The notes beneath the pieces are model-generated. The model made no database searches. It saw only the letters and a program-made list of their open reading frames with translations, and was not told the origin of the DNA. A stretch of DNA of 13,191 nt, taken from Bacteroidota bacterium. GTDB lineage: Bacteria > Bacteroidota > Bacteroidia > Flavobacteriales_F > PHOS-HE28. Shown here in pieces: positions 1 through 7,506 of the stretch. Where the stretch lies: assembly GCA_023418095.1 (NCBI GenBank), contig JAEZDL010000184.1, forward strand, positions 1 to 13,191. Reading direction: 5' to 3'. The position numbers and the translations under genes are program-made. The stretch's first letter is position 1. The number at the start of each line of letters is the position of its first letter.

Positions 1-1532
1 GTGAGCGTGCCGGTCTTGTCGAACACCACTTTCGAGATGAAGGCCATGCGCTCCACCACTTCGGAATCCCGCAGGAACACGCCTCGTTTGCCCAGCAATC
101 GCATTGTATGGCCGTAGGTGAAAGGCATGGCAAGCGCCAACGCGCAGGGGCAGGCAACGATCAACACCGCTGTTACCACCGGCCAGATCATCGATGGATC
201 TTTTCCCCACCAATATAGTCCGGCCATCACCGAGATCAGCATCACCGCGATCGTAAATCTGCGCGCCACCGCATCGATCATGCGCGGCATCTTCGGCCGT
301 TGTCCATGACCGGTGTGTTCCTCCCACAGCCGTTTCAGATGGCTCTGCTGGAAAGGTCTCACCACTTCCAGTTCGATCGCCGCACCGCGCTGGCGGCCTC
401 CCGCGCGGATCGTATCGCCCACCATTCTTCGCGTTGTCAGTGGTTCACCCGTGATGAAACTGTTGTCGATGTTCGCAATCCCGCCACGAAGAACTCCATC
501 CACCGGGATCAACTCCTGATCGCGAACCACGATCCGATCGCCTTCCATCAGATCCGAAACGTTCACCGCTTCTTCCGCATCACCGCGCTTTCGCAGCACC
601 ACCAGCGGCAGAAAATCATTCAGGTCACGATCGAAGCTCAGCGCCTGGTACGTGTACGCCTGGTACCATCTTCCGATCAACAAAAAGAAGATCAATCCGC
701 CAAGCGAATCGAAATATCCCGGACCGGTCCCCATCAGCACATCCAATGTGCTGCGCACGAAAAGCGCGATGATCCCCAGCGCGATCGGCTGGTCGATGTT
801 CACCGTCCTGTTCCGCAGCCCCGCCCACGCCGAAGTAAAAAAGTCGGTGCTCGCGAACAACAGCACCGGCAGCGAGAACAACAGGCTCAGGAACTGGAAA
901 CCTTTCAGCAGCGCGGCATCCTCATGGTCGGCCCCCAGATATTCCGGAAAGCTGAAGAGCATGATGTTCCCGAACGCGAACGCTGCGACGCCCAGCTTCA
1001 CATACATCATCCGCGGCACTCCCGGCCCGCGCCGCGCCTTTTTATCCTTATCCGTATTCAACAGCGGCGCGTACCCGATCCGCCGCAAAAGCTCCACCAA
1101 TCCGCGCAAACCGAGTTGTGTCTCACGGAACGTTATGCTCAGTTCCTTCTCCGAAAAACGCACGCGCGAACGGATGATCGCCGGCTCCGCCCGATCGAGG
1201 TTCTCAAGCAGCCAGATGCAACTGCTGCAATGCATCTGCGGCACCGTGAGCACCACGCGCGTCACCCCGTCCTCACTGAATTCCACGAGTTTCTCCCGCA
1301 CTTCCGGCAGATCGAAAAGCTCGGGCCGCATCTTCATCGCATCGCCCTGCTCCTTCACGCCCGGCTTCTCCGCCAGCTCGTAATAATTGCCGAGACCGCT
1401 CTCGTGCAAGAGCCCGTACACCGCGCGGCATCCCGTGCAGCAGAAATCCTTCTCATCATAGATCAGGTGCTCATCCGCGCAGGTGTCGCCGCAATGGTAG
1501 CACGAGGTCTTTTCCGCAATGCGTTTTTCCAC
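1..1532 (-). CDS. ccoI: CcoI-type copper-translocating P1B ATPase (3' end cut by window edge)
   Basis: Heavy-metal P-type ATPase of the CcoI/FixI group, which exports copper across the inner membrane for the CuB site of cbb3 oxidase. About 510 residues are visible. A cysteine-rich N-terminal domain (C11, C14, C18, C31, C32, C35) is followed by an HMA domain with MHCSSC at 100-105. About six membrane segments precede the catalytic site, including FDSLGGLIFFLLIGRWYQ. The actuator-domain TGE is at 361-363, the intramembrane CPC at 461-463, and the phosphorylation motif DKTGTL starts at residue 505, just before the window edge. The nucleotide-binding domain and last helices lie outside. The frame is open up to a stop at 1578-1580, and GTG at 1532 is the only usual start codon in that stretch, so the start is reasonable but unproven. 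It is divergent from ccoS and the oxidase genes, which supports CcoI over a general CopA. An ACCTTTG box lies just upstream. Confidence 0.95.
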   Translation of the reverse strand, partial: MEKRIAEKTSCYHCGDTCADEHLIYDEKDFCCTGCRAVYGLLHESGLGNYYELAEKPGVKEQGDAMKMRPELFDLPEVREKLVEFSEDGVTRVVLTVPQMHCSSCIWLLENLDRAEPAIIRSRVRFSEKELSITFRETQLGLRGLVELLRRIGYAPLLNTDKDKKARRGPGVPRMMYVKLGVAAFAFGNIMLFSFPEYLGADHEDAALLKGFQFLSLLFSLPVLLFASTDFFTSAWAGLRNRTVNIDQPIALGIIALFVRSTLDVLMGTGPGYFDSLGGLIFFLLIGRWYQAYTYQALSFDRDLNDFLPLVVLRKRGDAEEAVNVSDLMEGDRIVVRDQELIPVDGVLRGGIANIDNSFITGEPLTTRRMVGDTIRAGGRQRGAAIELEVVRPFQQSHLKRLWEEHTGHGQRPKMPRMIDAVARRFTIAVMLISVMAGLYWWGKDPSMIWPVVTAVLIVACPCALALAMPFTYGHTMRLLGKRGVFLRDSEVVERMAFISKVVFDKTGTL

Positions 1533-1537
1533 GGAAG

Positions 1538-1545
1538 CAAAGGTC
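1538..1545 (-). promoter_or_regulatory. Possible -7 promoter box for ccoI
   Basis: On the minus strand GACCTTTG (one mismatch to TAnnTTTG) sits five bases before the proposed GTG start of ccoI. If active it would give an almost leaderless transcript. No matching -33 element was found at 19-20 bases, so support is weak. Confidence 0.25.
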
Positions 1546-1668
1546 TGCGCGTGAAATGGGGCCCGGTATGACGGATGTCAGCCGATCGATTCGATTTTGT
1601 TGGATGCTGATGGTTGGAGAGGATGGAACTGCCTTGCACCAGTCGCACAACCTTGCCAAAGTTTCGCA

Positions 1669-1721
1669 TTCAACCTCCAACTGTCCCATCCTCCAACCCC
1701 CAATAATATCAACCTTCAACC
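1669..1721. repeat. Degenerate GTTGRAG / CAACCTYCAAC repeat
   Basis: Read on the plus strand this stretch repeats variants of CAACCT, CCAAC and TCAACC (for example TTCAACCTCCAAC at 1669-1681 and TCAACCTTCAACC at 1709-1721), which on the minus strand are GTTGAAG, GTTGGAG and GTTGAAT units. The piece at 1686-1698 is the reverse complement of 1612-1626 apart from a two-base bulge, so the RNA or DNA could form a long-armed hairpin. It has no coding potential that I can support. Confidence 0.45.
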
Positions 1722-1744
1722 TGACGAATGTCATGATCGTTGCC

Positions 1745-1756
1745 TGATGATCATCA
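1745..1756. promoter_or_regulatory. FNR/CRP-family binding-site candidate
   Basis: The sequence TGATGATCATCA is a perfect palindrome and fits the core TGAT-N4-ATCA of the FNR/FixK/ANR site (full consensus TTGAT-N4-ATCAA); the outermost bases here are C and T instead of T and A. FNR-family control of ccoNOQP genes is well established in Proteobacteria. The location, in the divergent region between ccoI and ccoS, fits. GATC-rich sequence in this genome raises the chance of such a match arising by accident. Confidence 0.5.
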
Positions 1757-1779
1757 TGCCTTGGAAAGCTGCGCCATTT

Positions 1780-1787
1780 GAGATTTG
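1780..1787 (+). promoter_or_regulatory. Possible -7 promoter box for ccoS-ccoNOQP
   Basis: GAGATTTG differs at one informative base from the Bacteroidota -7 consensus TAnnTTTG. It lies 21 bases before the ccoS GTG. If transcription starts near 1792, the palindrome at 1745-1756 would be centred about 41 bases upstream, the usual position for class II activation by FNR/CRP proteins. No good -33 TTTG is present at the usual spacing, as expected of an activator-dependent promoter but also of a false match. Confidence 0.3.
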
Positions 1788-1808
1788 TGGCCTCTACAGT
1801 TCCCCGGC

Positions 1809-2009
1809 GTGACGATCATCTTCCTTCTCATAGCGGCCAGCACCATCGTGGCGCTTGTCTTTCTCGCCGCATTCACCTGGGCGGTGAAGAGCGGACAGTT
1901 CGAAGATGATCGTTCCCCGGGTGTACGCGTGCTCGGCGACCATCTCCCGACCGTTCGTGCGCCCCGTGCCGCCGGCGCTGCTGAAAACAACAAGTCCAAT
2001 AACGTGTGA
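1809..2009 (+). CDS. ccoS: cbb3 oxidase maturation protein CcoS
   Basis: Small single-pass membrane protein of 66 residues, required in studied bacteria for cofactor insertion into cbb3 oxidase. The N-terminal hydrophobic helix (about residues 3-24) leads directly into the family signature WAVKSGQFED, followed by a short polar tail rich in Arg, Ala and Asn. The GTG at 1809 was chosen because CcoS proteins begin almost at the membrane helix; an upstream in-frame ATG at 1785 would add eight residues (MWPLQFPG) that the family lacks. The stop codon overlaps the GTG start of ccoNO by four bases, indicating translational coupling and a shared transcript. The short length and low information make this dependent on motif and context, both of which agree. 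Confidence 0.9.
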   Translation: MTIIFLLIAASTIVALVFLAAFTWAVKSGQFEDDRSPGVRVLGDHLPTVRAPRAAGAAENNKSNNV

Positions 2010-4198
2010 TCGCGATGCTTGCATCCGTACAAACCCAGAAGGTCGAACCCCGCATCACCGGAACGATCGAACATTTCAGTTATGATAATGCGATCGTGAA
2101 AGCGTTCCTGTTCGCCACGATCCTTTTCGGCGTGGTAGGCATGCTCGTGGGCCTCACGATCGCCTTCCAGATGGTGATGCCCGAATTGAACTTCGCGCAG
2201 TGGTTCAGCTTCGGAAGGTTGCGGCCGCTGCACACCAACGCGGTGATCTTCGCCTTCGTGGGCAACGGGATCTTCGCCGGTGTCTACTACAGCATGCAGC
2301 GTCTCCTCAAAACGCGCATGTACAGCGATCAGCTCAGTTGGATCCATTTCTGGGGCTGGCAGCTGATCATCGTTTCCGCAGCGATCTCGCTGCCGCTCGG
2401 CTTCACTTCCGGCAAGGAATACGCGGAACTGGAATGGCCGATCGATATCGCGATCACCCTTGTGTGGGTGGTGTTCGGGATCAACATGATGGGCACGATC
2501 CTGAAGCGTCGCGAACGGCACCTCTATGTCGCTGTTTGGTTCTACATCGCCACCTGGGTCACCGTGGCCATGCTGCACATCGTGAACAGCTTCGAGATCC
2601 CGGTGAGCTTCATGAAGAGCTACAGCTGGTATGCCGGTGTGCAGGATGCGCTCGTGCAATGGTGGTACGGCCATAATGCAGTGGCCTTCTTCCTCACCAC
2701 GCCGTACCTCGGGCTTATGTACTACTTCCTCCCGAAGGCCGCGAATCGCCCGGTGTATTCCTACAAACTGTCGATCATCCATTTCTGGGCGCTCATCTTC
2801 ATCTACATCTGGGCCGGGCCACACCACTTGCTCTACACCGCGCTTCCGGATTGGGCGCAGAGCCTTGGGATCGTGTTCAGCATAATGCTCATCGCACCGA
2901 GCTGGGGTGGTATGTTGAACGGCCTGTTGACATTGCGCGGAGCCTGGGATCGCGTGCGTGAGGATCCCGTCCTGAAATTCTTCGTTGTCGCTGTGACCAC
3001 CTACGGCATGGCGACATTGGAAGGTCCGCTGATGAGCACCAAAGTGTTGAACAGCATCAGCCACTTCACGGATTGGACTATCGCACACGTGCATGTGGGC
3101 GGCCTCGGCTGGAACGGATTCCTCACGTTCGGCATGATCTACTGGCTCATTCCGCGGCTCTTCGGAACGAAACTCTTCAGCGTCAAACTGGCCAATGTGC
3201 ACTTCTGGCTGGGCACGCTTGGGATCGTGTTCTACGCGGTGCCGCTGTATTTCGCAGGCTTCACGCAAAGCCTCATGTGGAAGCAATTCACCCCGGACGG
3301 TTACCTGCTCTACAAGAATTTCATGGATACGGTGCTGCAGATCAAGTACGCTTACTGGTTGCGTGGGCTTGGCGGAGCGCTCTACCTCAGCGGTGCACTG
3401 GTGATGGTCTACAACGTTTATCGCACCGTACGCGCCGGGAAATTGATCGCGAACGAGGATGCCCAGGCGCCCGCAATGGAAAAAGTCTATGTTGGCGAAA
3501 GTGCAGGTCACTGGCACCGTTGGATCGAACGCCGCCCGATCCAGTTGATGGTCTTCAGCTTGATCGCCGTGGCGATCGGAGGCCTGATCGAAATGATGCC
3601 GACCTTCCTGGTGAAGAGCAACATACCAACGATCGCCAGCGTGATGCCGTACACACCGCTGGAACTGCAAGGCCGCGACATCTACATCATGGAAGGCTGC
3701 TACACGTGCCATTCACAAATGGTTCGTCCCTTCCGAAGCGAAACCGAGCGTTATGGTGAATACAGCAAAGCAGGCGAGTTCATCTACGATCATCCGTTCC
3801 AATGGGGCAGCAAGCGCAACGGCCCCGATCTGCACCGCGTGGGCGGAAAATATCCGGATAGCTGGCATTACTACCACATGTGGGATCCCACCAGCATGAG
3901 CGCCGGGTCCATCATGCCATCCTATACGCATATGTTCGAGAACAAGATCGATACGGCGATCGTTCCTGCGAAGATCCGCGCGATGCAGAAGCTCGGTGTT
4001 CCTTATGCGGCCGGCTTCGATCAACAGGCGAACGCCGATCTGCGTGCACAGGCGGAAAAGATCGTGGCCAACCTGAAAAAGGATGGCATTGAAGCCAGCC
4101 CCGATATGGACATCATCGCACTGATCGCCTACCTGCAACGGATCGGCACGGACATAAAGCAGATCGACGCAGTGCCGGAAATGGATCCTTCAAAGTAG
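2006..4198 (+). CDS. ccoNO: Fused cbb3 oxidase subunits I and II (CcoN-CcoO)
   Basis: Catalytic core of the cbb3 terminal oxidase, reducing O2 to water and pumping protons in the inner membrane. Residues about 25-475 are CcoN. H76 and H363 match the low-spin haem b ligands, H223, H273 and H274 the CuB ligands, H361 the haem b3 ligand, and Y267, six residues before H273, the cross-linked active-site tyrosine. A linker with charged residues leads to one more helix (about 513-535) and the CcoO domain, with haem c motif CYTCH at 565-569, the conserved SQMVRPFRSE stretch, and a likely axial Met at 637 (SIMPSY). Separate ccoN and ccoO genes are usual in Proteobacteria; this fusion is familiar in Bacteroidota. 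The start is GTG 2006, overlapping the ccoS stop, or ATG 2015; both precede the conserved part. All key residues are intact. Confidence 0.97.
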   Translation: MIAMLASVQTQKVEPRITGTIEHFSYDNAIVKAFLFATILFGVVGMLVGLTIAFQMVMPELNFAQWFSFGRLRPLHTNAVIFAFVGNGIFAGVYYSMQRLLKTRMYSDQLSWIHFWGWQLIIVSAAISLPLGFTSGKEYAELEWPIDIAITLVWVVFGINMMGTILKRRERHLYVAVWFYIATWVTVAMLHIVNSFEIPVSFMKSYSWYAGVQDALVQWWYGHNAVAFFLTTPYLGLMYYFLPKAANRPVYSYKLSIIHFWALIFIYIWAGPHHLLYTALPDWAQSLGIVFSIMLIAPSWGGMLNGLLTLRGAWDRVREDPVLKFFVVAVTTYGMATLEGPLMSTKVLNSISHFTDWTIAHVHVGGLGWNGFLTFGMIYWLIPRLFGTKLFSVKLANVHFWLGTLGIVFYAVPLYFAGFTQSLMWKQFTPDGYLLYKNFMDTVLQIKYAYWLRGLGGALYLSGALVMVYNVYRTVRAGKLIANEDAQAPAMEKVYVGESAGHWHRWIERRPIQLMVFSLIAVAIGGLIEMMPTFLVKSNIPTIASVMPYTPLELQGRDIYIMEGCYTCHSQMVRPFRSETERYGEYSKAGEFIYDHPFQWGSKRNGPDLHRVGGKYPDSWHYYHMWDPTSMSAGSIMPSYTHMFENKIDTAIVPAKIRAMQKLGVPYAAGFDQQANADLRAQAEKIVANLKKDGIEASPDMDIIALIAYLQRIGTDIKQIDAVPEMDPSK

Positions 4199-4202
4199 AG
4201 CC

Positions 4203-4409
4203 ATGCTCAAGTTCATCAAAGGACATATGGCCTCGATCGCGGACATCAGCATCTATCCGGTGATCGCCTTCATTCTCTTCTTCGGCATCTTCATCATCGC
4301 CACGTTGCTGATAATGACCACGAGCAGGGAACGCTTGAAGCATTTGGAGGAGATGCCGCTCGCCGGCGATGGAACGAACGATCATTTCACAAGAAACTTC
4401 GAACAATGA
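4203..4409 (+). CDS. ccoQ: cbb3 oxidase small subunit CcoQ/FixQ
   Basis: A 68-residue protein with one strong membrane helix (about residues 17-38, rich in Ile and Phe), followed by a charged stretch (TTSRERLKHLEEMP) and a polar tail. This matches CcoQ, the non-catalytic subunit that stabilises the oxidase or its contact with CcoP. It begins four bases after the ccoNO stop and its own stop overlaps the ccoP start in an ATGA, so it is the third gene of a tightly packed unit. CcoQ sequences are poorly conserved and the identification rests on size, topology and location. Confidence 0.88.
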   Translation: MLKFIKGHMASIADISIYPVIAFILFFGIFIIATLLIMTTSRERLKHLEEMPLAGDGTNDHFTRNFEQ

Positions 4410-5506
4410 AAAATTACCGCGCCCCGATCCTTCTGCCGATCGCCATGCTGGTGCCGGTGATCACCCATGCCGCTGATCCGAACGCATATCCAGCCCCGTT
4501 GATCGGTGCTACCATGGAAACAAATTTCATCCTGCTGGTGATGGCGCTGATCCAGGCGGTGATCATCCTCACGCTCGGTTCGGTGATAAAAGCGATCGGC
4601 GGCAGCGGCAAGTTCTTCCTGGAGAAATTCCGGAAAGGAGGATCGGCAGCGATGCTCTTTCTCTTGGTACTGATCGCGAACGATGCGCATGCGGCGAGCA
4701 CTACCTCCGGTGAAATGAGCGCTAGCGGCATTTTCTGGATGCTTGCTGCGGCGAATGCCCTGCTTTTCGTGATCATGATAGCGCAACTGATGATGATCCG
4801 CGGCATGCTCAGCACGGCACTGGAGAACAGGATCGATGTGGTACCGATCGCCGAAAAGCCATCCTTCGCGGACAACCTATTGCAGCGTCTTACGCGAACT
4901 GTGAAGGTTGAAGATGAAAAGGACATCGAACTGCATCACGAATACGATGGGATCCGTGAGTTGGACAATGTACTTCCACCATGGTGGTTGTGGCTTTTCT
5001 ACGGGACCATCGCGTGGTCCGTACTGTATATCGTGAACGTTCATGTACTCGATATCTGGCCACAGCAGATCGAAGAATACGAACAGGAAATGGCGCAGGC
5101 CAAGGCCGATGTTGAAGCGTATCTCGCAAGCAATGCGGCGGCCGTGGATGAGAACACCGCCACCATAGATCCTGGCATGATCGCGAACGGAAAAGCGATA
5201 TTCGACATCAATTGCAAGGCATGCCATGGTGCAGCAGGCGAAGGCACTGTGGGTCCAAACCTCACCGATGATCACTGGAAGAACGGTGGCGGGATCAAGA
5301 ACATCTTCAAAACGGTGAAGTACGGTGTACCGGAACGCGGCATGATCGCGTGGAAGGCACAACTTTCCCCGATCGAGATCCACGCGGTCTCCAACTACAT
5401 CATCAGCCTGCACGGCACCGATCCGCCCAATGCGAAAGCACCAGAAGGCGAGATATGGATGGAAGAGACTACGGGTGTGGAACAGGCTGCGACCGCCGGT
5501 TTGTGA
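4406..5506 (+). CDS. ccoP: cbb3 oxidase diheme-position subunit III CcoP, single haem c, extended N-terminus
   Basis: Membrane-anchored cytochrome c subunit passing electrons to CcoO/CcoN. The C-terminal periplasmic part has one haem motif CKACH (270-274) with a likely axial Met at 313 (RGMIAW). Proteobacterial CcoP has two haems; here there is one. A conserved stretch EYDGIRELDNVLPPWW (179-194) precedes the main anchor helix (about 193-215), as in other CcoP proteins. The N-terminus is unusual: hydrophobic segments at about 7-22, 40-62, 80-96 and 109-132, the first and third both ending in a signal-peptide-like 'HAA' site. An in-frame ATG at 4652 (M83), preceded by AAAGGAGG ten bases earlier, would give a 284-residue form. 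The start at 4406 overlaps the ccoQ stop (ATGA), which supports the long form. Confidence 0.93.
   Translation: MKNYRAPILLPIAMLVPVITHAADPNAYPAPLIGATMETNFILLVMALIQAVIILTLGSVIKAIGGSGKFFLEKFRKGGSAAMLFLLVLIANDAHAASTTSGEMSASGIFWMLAAANALLFVIMIAQLMMIRGMLSTALENRIDVVPIAEKPSFADNLLQRLTRTVKVEDEKDIELHHEYDGIRELDNVLPPWWLWLFYGTIAWSVLYIVNVHVLDIWPQQIEEYEQEMAQAKADVEAYLASNAAAVDENTATIDPGMIANGKAIFDINCKACHGAAGEGTVGPNLTDDHWKNGGGIKNIFKTVKYGVPERGMIAWKAQLSPIEIHAVSNYIISLHGTDPPNAKAPEGEIWMEETTGVEQAATAGL
4634..4641 (+). promoter_or_regulatory. Shine-Dalgarno-like sequence inside ccoP
   Basis: AAAGGAGG lies ten bases before the in-frame ATG at 4652. Ribosome-binding sites this close to consensus are not seen before the other genes in the window. 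It could support internal initiation of a shorter CcoP that begins with a signal-peptide-like helix, or be a codon coincidence (Arg-Lys-Gly-Gly). Confidence 0.35.
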
Positions 5507-5610
5507 ACGAACCATCTCCGATCAAAAGAGCTGCCTCGACCTGGCGCGGAAGCTGACGAACATCATTCCCGGAGCTAAGCCCTCCCGGTAGCTTTGACCT
5601 CGTGATCGAA

Positions 5611-5628
5611 AAGGAGTTGCTGCTCCTT
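5611..5628 (+). promoter_or_regulatory. Small hairpin in the ccoP-ccoG gap, close to the ccoG start
   Basis: AAGGAG at 5611-5616 and CTCCTT at 5623-5628 form a perfect six-base stem with a six-base loop, ending ten bases before the ccoG ATG. The AAGGAG arm resembles a ribosome-binding site that would be masked by the stem. No T-run follows, so it does not look like an intrinsic terminator. The rest of the 132-base gap between ccoP and ccoG shows no other clear signal. Confidence 0.3.
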
Positions 5629-5638
5629 CCAGCGAGAG

Positions 5639-7066
5639 ATGCACACCACTGTCACCAACGACTTCCGGATCGACGAAAGCTTTCGCGATTCGATCGCCAC
5701 GGTGGATAAACGCGGAAAACGCGTATGGATCTATCCGAAGAAACCGGGTGGAAAATGGTTCAACCGGCGGGCGATCGTTGGTTACCTCCTGCTCGCGTTC
5801 CTTTTCACAGGCCCGTTCATCCGTATCGGTGGTGAACCGTTGCTTTTGCTGGACATCATCGATCGCAGGTTCGTGATCTTCGGCCAGACCTTCTGGCCGC
5901 AGGACATCCACATCTTCGTTCTGGCCTTCATCGCCGGCATCATCTTCATTGCGCTCTTCACAGTTGCGTTCGGTCGTTTGTTCTGCGGCTGGCTTTGTCC
6001 GCAAACGGTATTCATGGAACTGGTCTACCGGCGGATCGAATATTGGATCGAAGGCGATTGGCGCCAGCAACAAGCCCTGAACAAGGCACCGTGGGATGCG
6101 AATAAGATCTTCAAGAAAAGCCTGAAACATTTCGCGTTCTTTTCGATCGCATTCCTCATCGGGAACACGTTCCTCGCGTACCTCGTCGGCAGCGAACGGC
6201 TGATCCAGATCATCACTTCACCGCCAACCGAACACGTGGCCGGTTTTCTTGGAATGATCGGTTTCTCGGGTGCGTTCTATGGCGTGTTCGCCTTCATGCG
6301 CGAACAGGTGTGCACCACGATCTGCCCTTACGGCCGCCTTCAGGGCGTATTGCTTGATCGCCACACAACGGTGATCGCGTATGATCGCGTGCGCGGTGAA
6401 GGCCGCGCTAAATTCCGCAAAGGCGAGGATCGGAAGGCTGCGGGCAAAGGCGATTGCATCGATTGCCGCGCGTGCGTGAACGTATGCCCCACCGGGATCG
6501 ATATCCGCAACGGAACTCAACTCGAATGCATCAATTGCACCGCCTGCATCGATGCGTGCGATCACATGATGGGTGCGGTGGATCTGCCGAAAGGGCTGAT
6601 CCGCTTCGCGAGCGAAACGGAGATCGCCGAGAACAAGCCATGGAAATTCACCATGCGCATGAAGGCGTACAGTGTTCTGCTCACCGGTCTTCTCGTGGTG
6701 ATCGGCGCGCTCATCATCATGCGCAGCGATGTGGAGGCGACCGTGTTGCGCACGCCCGGAATGCTTTACCAGACGAAGGAGGATGGGCGCATCAGCAACC
6801 TGTACAACTACAAGCTGGTGAACAAGACCAATAAGGAACTTCCGATCGAATTCAGGTTGATGGATGATGTCGGAGAGATCGAACTCGTTGGCCACGCGCC
6901 GCACCTGGAACGCGCCGCACTCGGCCAGGGATCGCTATTCATAATCCTGGATCGATCGCGGATCAAAGGAGTGAAGACAGAGCTTCAGGTCGGGATCTTT
7001 TCCGGCGATGAATTGATCGAAGAAGTGAACACAACGTTCATGGGACCAATAGGAACTGCACAATGA
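5639..7066 (+). CDS. ccoG: cbb3 oxidase assembly iron-sulfur protein CcoG (RdxA/FixG family)
   Basis: A 475-residue membrane ferredoxin-like protein; CcoG/RdxA is implicated in cupric ion reduction and cbb3 assembly. The N-terminus shows the family signature (SFRDSIATVDKRGKRVWIYPKKP), followed by membrane helices at roughly 46-62 and 85-110. Cysteine motifs CGWLCP and CTTICPYGR flank further helices. Two [4Fe-4S] clusters are indicated by CxxCxxCxxxC at 273-283 and again at 297-307. A last helix near residues 343-362 precedes a periplasmic immunoglobulin-like tail of about 110 residues ending at the stop. This is the expected full length and order. It follows ccoP after 132 bases, and its stop overlaps the ccoH ATG by four bases. 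The ATG at 5639 agrees with where relatives begin. Confidence 0.96.
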   Translation: MHTTVTNDFRIDESFRDSIATVDKRGKRVWIYPKKPGGKWFNRRAIVGYLLLAFLFTGPFIRIGGEPLLLLDIIDRRFVIFGQTFWPQDIHIFVLAFIAGIIFIALFTVAFGRLFCGWLCPQTVFMELVYRRIEYWIEGDWRQQQALNKAPWDANKIFKKSLKHFAFFSIAFLIGNTFLAYLVGSERLIQIITSPPTEHVAGFLGMIGFSGAFYGVFAFMREQVCTTICPYGRLQGVLLDRHTTVIAYDRVRGEGRAKFRKGEDRKAAGKGDCIDCRACVNVCPTGIDIRNGTQLECINCTACIDACDHMMGAVDLPKGLIRFASETEIAENKPWKFTMRMKAYSVLLTGLLVVIGALIIMRSDVEATVLRTPGMLYQTKEDGRISNLYNYKLVNKTNKELPIEFRLMDDVGEIELVGHAPHLERAALGQGSLFIILDRSRIKGVKTELQVGIFSGDELIEEVNTTFMGPIGTAQ

Positions 7067-7506
7067 AGATCTCCTGGGTACAAGGCATTTTTCTGGTGAT
7101 GACAGGCTTTGCCGTGATGATGGCTACTTTCCTGTTCCGCGCTTATCACGCACAGGAAGATCTTGTCGCGGAGAATTATTACGAGCAGGAGATCCGTTAC
7201 CAACAACAGATCGACAAGCTGGGCAATGTGCAACGCATGGGTGGCACACCGGCAATGGACCTGATCGGCGATGAACTTGTTGTTTCCTTTCCGGATGTCT
7301 TCAAAGGCGAAACCATCAAAGGCGAACTATACCTGCAACGCCCGTCCGATGCACGAGCCGATGACCGGATCGCTTTCGATCTGAAGGATGGCGAACCGCT
7401 GCATGTTCCGATCGCGGATCGGATGAAGGGGCTTTACAAAGTGCACTTGGAGTGGAGTGCCGGCGAAGAAAATTTCCTCGTCAACGATCGGATCTATTTG
7501 AAATGA
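7063..7506 (+). CDS. ccoH: cbb3 oxidase assembly protein CcoH/FixH
   Basis: A 147-residue protein with one N-terminal membrane helix (about 6-27) and a periplasmic domain. The segment DLVAENYYEQEIRYQQQID just after the helix is the familiar FixH signature. The remaining part is predicted beta-rich, ending in NDRIYLK. CcoH is needed in studied bacteria for assembly and stability of cbb3 oxidase. Both ends overlap neighbouring genes in ATGA junctions (ccoG upstream, the SafE-like gene downstream), so these three genes are almost certainly co-transcribed and translationally coupled. Confidence 0.94.
   Translation: MKISWVQGIFLVMTGFAVMMATFLFRAYHAQEDLVAENYYEQEIRYQQQIDKLGNVQRMGGTPAMDLIGDELVVSFPDVFKGETIKGELYLQRPSDARADDRIAFDLKDGEPLHVPIADRMKGLYKVHLEWSAGEENFLVNDRIYLK

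Larger units (their letters stand above)
1533..1808. promoter_or_regulatory. Divergent ccoI / ccoS intergenic region
   Basis: This 276-base gene-free stretch separates the leftward ccoI from the rightward ccoS-ccoNOQP genes and should contain both promoters. It holds a perfect 12-base palindrome at 1745-1756, a degenerate GTTGRAG-type repeat at 1669-1721, an inverted copy of part of that repeat at 1612-1626, and near-consensus Bacteroidota -7 boxes next to both genes. No convincing small ORF was seen in it. Confidence 0.6.

Noticed and set aside
300..1571. Long plus-strand open frame of 423 codons
   Set aside because: It is antisense to ccoI, has a low-complexity Arg/His/Gln-rich translation with no domain, and the opposite strand carries all CcoI motifs in one frame.
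1754..3712. Minus-strand open frame of 652 codons
   Set aside because: Antisense to ccoNO; its His/Asp/Glu-rich translation has no recognisable domain, and the other strand encodes a complete oxidase subunit.
4877..5515. Minus-strand open frame opposite ccoP
   Set aside because: A shadow frame across a well-supported gene with haem motif and conserved anchor region.
6218..6904. Minus-strand open frame opposite ccoG
   Set aside because: A shadow frame across the ferredoxin motifs of ccoG, with no domain of its own.
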